Positions 1-5,475 of a stretch of 6,755 nucleotides of DNA are shown here, piece by piece; the first letter of the stretch is position 1, and every line of letters begins with the position of its first letter. This stretch comes from Gammaproteobacteria bacterium (GTDB lineage: Bacteria > Pseudomonadota > Gammaproteobacteria > HK1): assembly GCA_022822245.1 (NCBI GenBank), contig JAJECB010000138.1, positions 1 to 6,755 of the forward strand. The letters are read 5' to 3'. The position numbers and the translations under genes were made by a program. The notes below the pieces were generated by a model. That model saw nothing but the letters and a program-made list of their open reading frames with translations. It ran no database searches and was not told the DNA's origin.

Positions 1-141
1 GACCTCCGCAAGCGCCCGCCGCGCCTCGCCGAGGAGCCCGCCCGCGGTCGCCGGCGCCCCGGCCCTCGCCAGGGCCGGCGCGCGGACCGCGACCGGGGCC
101 GGGGACGACACCGGAGCCGTCGCCGGGCGCGCCCCGGTCAC
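1..141 (-). CDS. prmC: PrmC, release factor glutamine methyltransferase (N-terminal part, cut by window edge)
   Basis: PrmC (HemK) N5-methylates the glutamine of the GGQ motif of release factors RF1 and RF2, using S-adenosylmethionine, in the cytoplasm. Only about 47 N-terminal codons are visible and the catalytic domain with its NPPY motif lies outside the window. The reading frame ends in [12 protein letters not shown], which resembles the first helix of the PrmC N-terminal domain. The best start is GTG at 139-141: its last two bases share the prfA stop in a GTGA overlap, and a GGGG stretch lies 8 nt upstream. A second GTG at 109-111 is possible but has no clear ribosome binding site. With the first start the protein has an Ala/Pro-rich extension of about 33 residues before the recognisable helix, longer than in E. 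coli PrmC. The identification rests mainly on its position after prfA plus this short match. Confidence 0.68.
   Translation of the reverse strand, partial: MTGARPATAPVSSPAPVAVRAPALARAGAPATAGGLLGEARRALAEV
59..78. other. Perfect 8-bp hairpin inside the start of prmC
   Basis: CCGGCCCT (59-66) and AGGGCCGG (71-78) are perfect inverted arms around a CGCC tetraloop. The hairpin falls in the Ala/Pro-rich first part of the presumed prmC reading frame. It has no T-run, so a terminator role is not supported. It may be chance in GC-rich coding sequence, or it may slow early translation of prmC. Confidence 0.35.
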
Positions 142-1226
142 CCTTCGAGCCCCATGGCCGCAAGCTGGTCGGCCTGGTACGCGCTCATCAGCGGGTCGAT
201 GATGGGGTCGAGGTCGCCCTGGAGCACCGCTTCGAGCCGGTGCAGGGTGAGGTGGATGCGATGGTCGGTGATCCGCCCCTGGGGGAAGTTGTAGGTCCGG
301 ATCCGTTGCGAGCGGTCGCCGCTCCCGACGAGGAGCCGGCGCTCCGCCGCCCGCTCCGCGGCCTGCCGATCGCGTTCCGCCGCGAGCAGGCGGGCGCGGA
401 GCAGGGAGAGGGCGCGCGCCCGGTTCTTGTGCTGCGAGCGCTCGTCCTGGCACTCGACCACCATGCCGGTCGGGAGGTGGGTGATGCGGATCGCCGAGTC
501 CGTCTTGTTGACGTGCTGGCCGCCCGCCCCCGACGCCCGGAACGTGTCCACCTTGAGGTCACCCGGATCGATCTCCACCTCGCTCACGTCCTCGAGCTCC
601 GGCAGCACCGCCACCGTGCACGCCGAGGTGTGGATCCGGCCCTGCGACTCCGTCTCCGGCACCCGCTGCACCCGGTGCCCGCCCGATTCGAACTTGAGGC
701 GCGAGTACGCCTTGCGGCCGACCACGCGCACCACCACCTCGCGGTAACCGCCCTTCTCGCTCTGGCTCTCGCTCATGACCTCCATGCTCCACCGTCGACC
801 TTCCGCGTACCGCAGGTACATCCGAAGGAGGTCGCCGGCGAAGAGCGCCGCCTCCTCGCCTCCAGTGCCGGCCCGGATCTCGAGGAACGTGTTGCTGTCG
901 TCGGCGGGGTCCACGGGGATGAGCAGGGCGCGGAGCTCGCGCTCGATGGTGTCGCACGCCACCTCCGCCTCGCCGAGCTCGTCCCGGGCGAGCTCGCGGA
1001 TCCCGGGGTCGGAATCCCCCAGCATTTCCCGCGCCGACTCGACGGCATCGAGGGCGTTGCGGTAGCGCCGATAGCAGTCCGTGACCGGTCGAAGGTCGGA
1101 GAGCTCCTTCGCCAGCGACCGGAATCGGGCCTGGTCGGCGATCACGCCAGGGTCGGAGAGCATCCGGCCGAGTTCCTCCTCGCGACCGGAAATCGCCTCC
1201 AGCTTTTCCACTACGGAAGGGTGCAT
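138..1226 (-). CDS. prfA: Peptide chain release factor 1 (RF1)
   Basis: RF1 reads UAG and UAA stop codons in the ribosomal A site and triggers hydrolysis of peptidyl-tRNA. The 362-residue length is normal for RF1 (E. coli 360). The catalytic loop [13 protein letters not shown] is present with GGQ at residues 235-237; Gln237 is the expected PrmC methylation target. The stop-codon recognition tripeptide is P190-E191-T192 within [13 protein letters not shown]; the RF1-type P-x-T, rather than the SPF of RF2, identifies the paralogue. The C-terminal stretch [23 protein letters not shown] is typical of RF1. The ATG at 1224-1226 gives the expected N-terminus (MHPSVVEKL), but I see no clear Shine-Dalgarno sequence before it, and a repeat element starts only 9 bases upstream. 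The stop overlaps the likely prmC start. hemA, usually directly upstream of prfA in gammaproteobacteria, is missing here. Confidence 0.98.
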   Translation of the reverse strand: MHPSVVEKLEAISGREEELGRMLSDPGVIADQARFRSLAKELSDLRPVTDCYRRYRNALDAVESAREMLGDSDPGIRELARDELGEAEVACDTIERELRALLIPVDPADDSNTFLEIRAGTGGEEAALFAGDLLRMYLRYAEGRRWSMEVMSESQSEKGGYREVVVRVVGRKAYSRLKFESGGHRVQRVPETESQGRIHTSACTVAVLPELEDVSEVEIDPGDLKVDTFRASGAGGQHVNKTDSAIRITHLPTGMVVECQDERSQHKNRARALSLLRARLLAAERDRQAAERAAERRLLVGSGDRSQRIRTYNFPQGRITDHRIHLTLHRLEAVLQGDLDPIIDPLMSAYQADQLAAMGLEG

Positions 1227-1234
1227 TCGGCTAT

Positions 1235-1400
1235 TCTAGCGAGGCCGCCCCTCGGACCGACGAGACATGTTCGAAGCCGCTGAATTCCTCCGAATCGCGG
1301 CATGCCATACAAGGAGAAATGCAAGCATCTCTCTCGGTAGCAGCCTCGTATCTCTCATGCCGGAAACCTGCTTCGAAAATTCGACCCATCCGTCAATCTC
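1235..1400 (+). repeat. Intergenic repeat, copy A
   Basis: The first 44 bases (1235-1278) match copy B (1417-1460) at 40 of 44 positions, and all four differences are transitions. The core CGGACCGACGAGACATG (from 1253) is also shared with copy C (from 5313). Further along, CAGCCTCGTA (1341-1350) matches CAGTCTCGTA of copy C (5381-5390) at 9 of 10, followed in both by a TCTC...ATG block and GAAACC. TTCGAAGC (1270-1277) and GCTTCGAA (1370-1377) are perfect inverted arms. This copy is about 15 bases longer between its landmarks than B and C, and its right-hand part is the most diverged. The 3' end is approximate. It occupies the leader region of the divergently transcribed prfA. No protein-coding constraint is apparent. 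Confidence 0.75.
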
Positions 1401-1416
1401 CGGGCCGTTCCAGGTG

Positions 1417-1556
1417 TCTGGCGAGGCTGCCCCTCGGGCCGACGAGACACGTTCGAAGCCACCCGACTTCGTTCGATACTCCGGCGCGCGATTCCGGCCT
1501 CGGCCTCGCGCCTCTCGTCCATGCGACACCTTTGCAGCATTGACCAGACTGCGAAC
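1417..1556 (+). repeat. Intergenic repeat, copy B, upstream of the TPR gene
   Basis: This is a tandem direct neighbour of copy A (offset 182 bases). Left block 1417-1460 matches copy A at 40 of 44. The middle ACTTCGTTCGA region resembles ACTCCTCTTCGTTCAA of copy C. Right block 1511-1556 matches copy C (5391-5436) at 34 of 46 without gaps, including TCTCGTCCATG, CTTTGCA and GACTGCGA. GACGAGA (1441-1447) and TCTCGTC (1513-1519) are perfect inverted arms spanning 79 bases; an inner GCGCGA/TCGCGC pair is also present. The copy ends about 25 bases before the TPR gene start, and the ATG it contains (1521) is in frame with that gene. Confidence 0.8.
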
Positions 1557-1580
1557 ACGCGGGCCAAACGGGCTTGCTGG

Positions 1581-3290
1581 ATGGCGATGAGCACCCTGCG
1601 CCCGCGCGGGCTCGTTCTCGCCGCCACGGCGGCGGCGGCGGTCGTGCTCGCCGTCGCCCCGGCGTTCCCCGCCGGCACCCCGCCCCCCGAGGCCGACGCC
1701 TCCTCCGGATTTCCGCGCGGATTGCTCGGGACGCTGCTCACCGCGGAGGTCACGGCGCTTCGGGGTGACGAGACGGACGCGGCCCGGGCGGCCCGACGCT
1801 ACATCGAAGCCGCCCGCCGCCACGGCGACCCGGCCCTTGCCCGTCGGGCCGCGAGCATGGCGGCCGGCGTCGAGCGCTTCGGCCTCGCGGCCGAGGCGTG
1901 CGTCGAGTGGCGCCGTCTCGAACCCGGGAACCGGCTCGCGCGGCCGATGCACGCCCTCATGCTCGCGCGCGCGGACCGGTCCGAGGAAGCGGTGGCGTTG
2001 CTTCGAAGCATCGCGGAGGAATGGGACGACTCGGGCCGCAGCGGCCACGACGTCGTCGTCGAGATCGTCCGCCAGGACCCCGACGCCGCGCGGCGGGTTC
2101 GAATCATGGAAGCCGTCGCGGGCGACGGGCGCGAGTCGCGGTTCGCCCTCGCCCGCGTGCTCGCCGGGTCCGGCGAGGGCGACCGGGCGTTGAAGGTCCT
2201 CGAGGTGCTCCGGCGCGGGTCGCCGGCGGACCACCGCTACGCGCTCGCCCAGGCCCTGCTGCTCCTCGCCCGCGACGAGCGCGACGCCGCCCTGGAAGCG
2301 CTCGCCGGCCTCGAAGCGGGGAGCGACGGGAGCGGCGACCTCCTTCGCACCCGGGCGCGGCTCCTCACCTCCGCCGGACGCCGGGAGGAGGCCCACGTCC
2401 AGTACGAGGCCCTCATCGGGCGCCGCCCGGATGACCTCGACGCGCGCTGGGAACTCGCCCGGCTGCTGACCGTGATGGAGCGATTCGACGACGCCCTCCC
2501 GCACTTCCGCGAGCTCTACCGCTGGCCCGGATGGCGCGACGGGGCGTGGTACTTCACCGGCCTCATCGACGAAGAGCGGGCTGATCCCGACCAGGCGCTC
2601 CGGGCGTATCGGAAGGTTCGCGACGGGTCGTACTACCTGAGCGCCCGGATCCGCTCGGCGGAGATCATGGCCGACCGGGGGGAGCTCCGGTGGGCGCGCT
2701 GGCACCTCGCCGCCACCCCGCGCTACACCCAGGACGATGACGTGCGGCTCTATCGGGCGGAGAGCGGCCTGCTCCTGCGCGCCGACCGCCCCACGGAGGC
2801 GATCACCGTTCTCGACGCCGCGCTCTACACCTACCCGGAGCACGACGACCTGCTCTACGCGCGTGCGATGGTCGCGGAGCGGCTCGACCGTCTCGACATC
2901 CTGGAACGCGACCTTCGCGCGATCATCGCCCGCGACCCGAATCACGCCGAAGCCCTGAACGCGCTCGGATACACCCTCGCGGACCGTACCGATCGCTACG
3001 AGGAAGCGCTCGCGCTCGTGGAGCGGGCCCTCGCTCTCGAGCCGGACGAGTACCACATCGTCGACAGCATGGGCTGGGTGCTCTACCGACTGGGGCGCCA
3101 CGAGGAGGCGGCCGCGCACCTGCGCCGCTCGTACGAGGGGGAGCCGGACCCGGTGGTTGCCGCCCATCTCGGCGAAGTGCTGTGGGCGCTCGGACGCCAC
3201 GAGGAGGCCCGCGAGATCTGGGACTCAGCTCTCGACGACGCGCCGGACAACGAGGTGCTGCTCGAGACCATCGAGCGTTTCGGATCCTGA
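1581..3290 (+). CDS. Exported tetratricopeptide-repeat protein of the lolB neighbourhood
   Basis: This protein of 569 residues has a probable Sec signal peptide: MAMSTLRPRG, then a hydrophobic Ala/Val/Leu stretch (residues 11-26), and an A-x-A site giving likely cleavage near Ala28. The remainder is helical and alanine-rich, with TPR-like units throughout. The C-terminal 110 residues (460-569) are the best conserved part. They contain NALGYTLAD, DSMGWVLYRLGRHEEA and HLGEVLWALGRHEEA, typical of the TPR family encoded next to lolB in gamma- and betaproteobacteria. No cysteine lipobox follows the signal, so it looks periplasmic rather than a lipoprotein. The function of the family is not established; TPRs normally mediate protein contacts. 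An upstream in-frame ATG at 1521 lies inside repeat B and would place 20 polar residues before the signal peptide, so 1581 (or 1587) is preferred. Neither start has a strong Shine-Dalgarno sequence. Confidence 0.88.
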   Translation: MAMSTLRPRGLVLAATAAAAVVLAVAPAFPAGTPPPEADASSGFPRGLLGTLLTAEVTALRGDETDAARAARRYIEAARRHGDPALARRAASMAAGVERFGLAAEACVEWRRLEPGNRLARPMHALMLARADRSEEAVALLRSIAEEWDDSGRSGHDVVVEIVRQDPDAARRVRIMEAVAGDGRESRFALARVLAGSGEGDRALKVLEVLRRGSPADHRYALAQALLLLARDERDAALEALAGLEAGSDGSGDLLRTRARLLTSAGRREEAHVQYEALIGRRPDDLDARWELARLLTVMERFDDALPHFRELYRWPGWRDGAWYFTGLIDEERADPDQALRAYRKVRDGSYYLSARIRSAEIMADRGELRWARWHLAATPRYTQDDDVRLYRAESGLLLRADRPTEAITVLDAALYTYPEHDDLLYARAMVAERLDRLDILERDLRAIIARDPNHAEALNALGYTLADRTDRYEEALALVERALALEPDEYHIVDSMGWVLYRLGRHEEAAAHLRRSYEGEPDPVVAAHLGEVLWALGRHEEAREIWDSALDDAPDNEVLLETIERFGS

Positions 3291-3410
3291 CGCGCGCACT
3301 TCACCGATCTTCGTCGCTTGCCGCTTGCCCGCAAATTCTTCGAACCGTTCGGGTCGCGATGTCGAAACGCCGCGAACGAGCGAGAGTCGGCAACTTTCGC
3401 GCCTCCGCAA

Positions 3411-3439
3411 GGGTGGAAACATCGGAGATGGTTCCACCC
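3411..3439. other. Strong hairpin between the TPR gene and lolB
   Basis: GGGTGGAAACATC (3411-3423) pairs with GATGGTTCCACCC (3427-3439), giving a 13-bp stem with one internal mismatch (3419/3431) and a 3-nt GGA loop. It starts 121 bases after the TPR stop and ends 67 bases before lolB. No T-run follows on the plus strand, so it is not a classical intrinsic terminator. It could be a 3' end or processing element of the TPR transcript, or a protein-binding palindrome controlling lolB. The rest of the 216-nt gap (3291-3506) shows no gene or convincing promoter. Confidence 0.55.
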
Positions 3440-3506
3440 GGATGGATCATGCGGATCAAACGGAAAGACCCTTGATTTCGCCGTCTATGCAGGGGATCGG
3501 TAAAGC

Positions 3507-4169
3507 ATGCGCGCCAACATGGAAGCTTTCGACCCGCGGCGCCGGCGACTCCTCGCCAGCGGTGCGCTGGCGCTTCTCCTGCCCGGCTGCCTCGGGGCGC
3601 CGGGGCGCGATGACGGCGTTCGCGCCGACCCCGGAGGCCGCCCTCCGGACGACATCGTCGAGCGCTGGCGGGCGCTCGGCAAGCTCGCGGCACGGACGAC
3701 CGGCGACCGCAAGGGCGAACGGAACTGGAGCGGAGCTCTCGACTGGCGGCAGGCACGCGAGGACTTCCGCCTCCGTCTGAGCGGGCCGTTCGGACAGGGT
3801 GCATTCCAGGTGGAAGGCCGTCCGGGGGAGGTTGAGCTGACGACGGCCCGGGGCGAGCGCCGGAGCGCCCCCACGCCGGAGGCGCTCTTCGCCCAGGAGC
3901 TCGGCTGGTACCTTCCGGCATCGGCCCTCCGGCACTGGATCACCGCGCGGGCGCGGCCCGGGGTCCCCGTGGAGGACTGGACGCTCGATGCCGCGGGACG
4001 GCTCTCGTCGCTCGCGCAGCAGGGCTGGCGCCTGGACTACGGGTACCGCGAAGGCCCCACCGGAGGTCCGCCCGAGGACGCTCGCGGGACGGCCCTGCCG
4101 GCTCGGATCACCCTGCGGGGGGAAGAGGTCGTGGTCCGGATCGCGATTCGCGACTGGCGCCTCGAGTGA
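3507..4169 (+). CDS. lolB: Outer-membrane lipoprotein insertase LolB
   Basis: LolB receives lipoproteins from the periplasmic carrier LolA and inserts them in the inner leaflet of the outer membrane; it is itself a lipoprotein. The 220 residues compare with 207 in E. coli. The N-terminus has DPRRRRLLASGALALLLPGC, with the lipidated cysteine at residue 28; the lipobox LPGC has a slightly unusual Pro at -2. The mature part carries the LolB pattern: W-x-x-x-GK, SGALDWRQ, the RLSGPFGQGAFQVEG strand pair, ELGWYLPASALRHW and LAQQGWRLDY, then a C-terminal RIAIRDWRLE. AGGGG (3491-3495) lies 11 bases upstream of the ATG; a second ATG at 3519 is possible. The run of arginines before the hydrophobic core is Tat-like, although E. 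coli LolB is Sec-dependent. The TGA stop shares one base with the ispE ATG, indicating co-transcription and translational coupling. Confidence 0.93.
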   Translation: MRANMEAFDPRRRRLLASGALALLLPGCLGAPGRDDGVRADPGGRPPDDIVERWRALGKLAARTTGDRKGERNWSGALDWRQAREDFRLRLSGPFGQGAFQVEGRPGEVELTTARGERRSAPTPEALFAQELGWYLPASALRHWITARARPGVPVEDWTLDAAGRLSSLAQQGWRLDYGYREGPTGGPPEDARGTALPARITLRGEEVVVRIAIRDWRLE

Positions 4170-5086
4170 TGCGCTGGCCCGCCCCCGCGAAGCTCAACCT
4201 CTTCCTTCGCGTCACCGGTCGCCGGGCGGACGGACGCCACGATCTCCAGACCGTGTTCCAGCTTCTCGACTTCGGCGACGAGGTGGAGATCGTCCCGCGG
4301 CGCGACCCCGGCATCGTGCTCCTCGACCCGCCTCCCGGCCTCGAACCCGAGAGCGAGCTGTCGGTTCGCGCCGCGGAGCTGCTGCGCGCCCGAGCTCCGC
4401 GGGGGTCCCATAGGGGGGTGTCGATCCGCCTCGTCAAGCGGATCCCGCAGGGAGCGGGGCTCGGCGGGGGCAGCTCGAATGCGGCGACCACCCTCGTGGC
4501 CCTCAACCGGATCTGGGAGGCCGGGCTCGACCACGACCGGCTCGCCGACCTCGGTCTCGAGCTCGGCGCGGACGTGCCGGTGTTCGTGCGTGGCCGGAGC
4601 GGATGGGCGGAGGGGGTCGGGGAACGGCTCCGCCCGCTCCCCCTCCCGCCCCTTTGGTACCTCGTGGTCCATCCGCGGGTCTTCGTCTCGACCGCCGCGG
4701 TCTTCGGCGATCCCGGTTTGACACGGGATTCCCCTCCGCTCAAAATGCCCGCCCCTTCCGCGGGCCGGACGGTCGACGTCGCCGCCCTGCTCGCCGCGGC
4801 CGGCAACGACTGCGAGCCGCTGGTGCGTCTTCGCAATCCGGTGGTCGACAAAGTGATCGAATGGCTCCGACAGCGGGTGGAACGGGAAGAGTGGGCGAGG
4901 ATGACGGGTACCGGATCGGCGGCCTTCGGCGTGTTCCGCGAGGAGGTGTCCGCACGTCGGGCAATTCGGGAGCTGCCGGAGGGCTGGGACGGATGGGTCG
5001 CGCGAGGCGTCGCCGAGTCGCCGCTGCGCACCGCCGGGCAGCACGGGCCGGCGAGCGGTTCGCCCGCCGGGGAGGAATCCGGGTAG
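4169..5086 (+). CDS. ispE: 4-diphosphocytidyl-2-C-methyl-D-erythritol kinase (IspE)
   Basis: IspE is the ATP-dependent kinase of the MEP pathway. It phosphorylates 4-diphosphocytidyl-2-C-methyl-D-erythritol at the 2-hydroxyl, towards IPP and DMAPP. It is a GHMP-family cytosolic enzyme. Counting from the ATG at 4169 (305 residues), PAPAKLNLFLRVTGRRADG supplies the catalytic Lys8. The ATP-binding glycine-rich loop is IPQGAGLGGGSSNAA (residues 92-106), GADVPVFV gives catalytic Asp135, and MTGTGSAAFGVF is GHMP motif 3. A GTG at 4166 directly precedes and could be the start, but the ATG in TGATG gives the usual stop-start coupling with lolB. There is no strong Shine-Dalgarno sequence, consistent with coupling. 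After the normal family end (VAESPL) there is a Gly/Ser/Ala-rich tail of about 20 residues that E. coli IspE (283 aa) lacks. Confidence 0.97.
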   Translation: MRWPAPAKLNLFLRVTGRRADGRHDLQTVFQLLDFGDEVEIVPRRDPGIVLLDPPPGLEPESELSVRAAELLRARAPRGSHRGVSIRLVKRIPQGAGLGGGSSNAATTLVALNRIWEAGLDHDRLADLGLELGADVPVFVRGRSGWAEGVGERLRPLPLPPLWYLVVHPRVFVSTAAVFGDPGLTRDSPPLKMPAPSAGRTVDVAALLAAAGNDCEPLVRLRNPVVDKVIEWLRQRVEREEWARMTGTGSAAFGVFREEVSARRAIRELPEGWDGWVARGVAESPLRTAGQHGPASGSPAGEESG

Positions 5087-5133
5087 GGGGCCCGTCCGGG
5101 TGGGAGCCGTCGGCCGGCCGCAACGGCAAGACT

Positions 5134-5208
5134 TGGGGTGTAGCCAAGCGGTAAGGCACTGGGTTTTGATCCCAGCATTCCCAGGTTCGAATCCTGGCAC
5201 CCCAGCCA
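5134..5208 (+). tRNA. tRNA-Gln (anticodon TTG)
   Basis: The tRNA is 75 nt with encoded CCA (5206-5208). The acceptor stem TGGGGTG/CACCCCA (5134-5140, 5198-5204) has 7 pairs with discriminator G. The D arm is GCC/GGC. The anticodon arm CTGGG-TTTTGAT-CCCAG (5159-5175) has TTG at 5166-5168. The T arm CCAGG-TTCGAAT-CCTGG (5181-5197) is perfect. The sequence closely resembles E. coli tRNA-Gln. It starts 47 bases after the ispE stop, the position seen in Pseudomonas and betaproteobacteria, so it may be processed from the lolB-ispE transcript. Confidence 0.98.
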
Positions 5209-5219
5209 TTCCCCCGCTG

Positions 5220-5237
5220 GTCCCGCCGCGGCGGGAC
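5220..5237. terminator. Perfect 18-nt palindrome 3' of the tRNA, possible transcript end
   Basis: GTCCCGCCGCGGCGGGAC is its own reverse complement and starts 11 bases after the tRNA CCA end. It can form a very stable GC hairpin. No T-run follows, so a Rho-independent terminator is only suggested by position; it might instead be a protection or processing element for the tRNA precursor, or a palindromic binding site. Confidence 0.4.
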
Positions 5238-5312
5238 GGCCGGCGGAGAGCCCCGGGGGACCGGATCCGATCGACAGCGCCACCCAGGACAAGACCCCAG
5301 CGAAGCTGCACC

Positions 5313-5436
5313 CGGACCGACGAGACATGAATGAAGCCACTCCTCTTCGTTCAAGGCCACGTCATGCCGTCCCGGTGTGGCAGTCTCGTACGTCTCGTCC
5401 ATGAAACCGCTTTGCAAACCTGACTCGACTGCGAGC
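5313..5436 (+). repeat. Intergenic repeat, copy C, upstream of prs
   Basis: The left block CGGACCGACGAGACATG...GAAGCC matches copy A (1253-1278) at 23 of 26 positions. The middle resembles copy B, and the right block 5391-5436 matches copy B 1511-1556 at 34 of 46 without gaps. GACGAGAC (5319-5326) and GTCTCGTC (5392-5399) are perfect inverted arms over 81 bases, nearly the same span as in copy B. An inner GCCAC/GTGGC pair (5336-5340, 5377-5381) could extend the fold. The copy lies between the tRNA palindrome and the prs ribosome binding site, in the prs leader, in the same orientation relative to its downstream gene as copy B. Its sequence is less GC-rich than the flanking genes. Confidence 0.8.
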
Positions 5437-5475
5437 TTCCGAGCCGCACCGGGAGTCCGGAGTCGAACGCGATGA
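5401..5475 (+). CDS. Possible 24-codon upstream ORF overlapping the prs start
   Basis: An open frame begins at the ATG inside repeat C ([12 protein letters not shown]...) and ends at TGA 5473-5475, overlapping the ATG of prs at 5472 in an ATGA arrangement. If translated it could couple to prs. It has no visible Shine-Dalgarno sequence. The corresponding ATG in repeat B (1521) starts MRHLCSIDQTAN, similar in several residues. However, only 2 of 11 base differences in the aligned frame fall at third positions, so no selection on a peptide is apparent. Confidence 0.2.
   Translation: MKPLCKPDSTASFRAAPGVRSRTR
5459..5463 (+). promoter_or_regulatory. Ribosome binding site deciding the upstream prs start
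   Basis: GGAGT lies 8 bases before the ATG at 5472. The alternative prs start at 5556, which matches family length, has no purine-rich sequence before it. This site is the main reason for preferring 5472. Confidence 0.55.

Noticed and set aside
190..192. PET instead of PAT/PVT in the RF1 recognition tripeptide, seen at residues 190-192 of the protein
   Set aside because: P-E-T also occurs in normal RF1 proteins such as that of Bacillus, so it is ordinary variation. Coordinates given here are residue numbers.
240..1283. Plus-strand frame of 347 codons opposite prfA
   Set aside because: prfA on the minus strand is unmistakable; this frame is its shadow.
1540..1568. TTGACC in repeat B as a -35 box for the TPR gene
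   Set aside because: At 17 bases spacing the sequence is GCCAAA, not a plausible -10 box, and the equivalent position in copy C does not keep the hexamer.
1267..1590. Possible small genes in the prfA-TPR gap (107 and 74 codons)
   Set aside because: The frames run across both repeat copies. Where the copies can be compared, base differences change residues or stops freely, so there is no sign of coding selection.
1236..3200. Very long minus-strand frame (654 codons) opposite the TPR gene
   Set aside because: It is antisense to a gene with clear family motifs and a signal peptide; long shadow frames are expected where third positions are nearly all G/C. The product has no recognisable motif.
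4037..5340. Minus-strand frames of 410-424 codons opposite ispE and the tRNA
   Set aside because: They run antisense through lolB, ispE and the tRNA gene and have arginine/proline-rich composition without family motifs.
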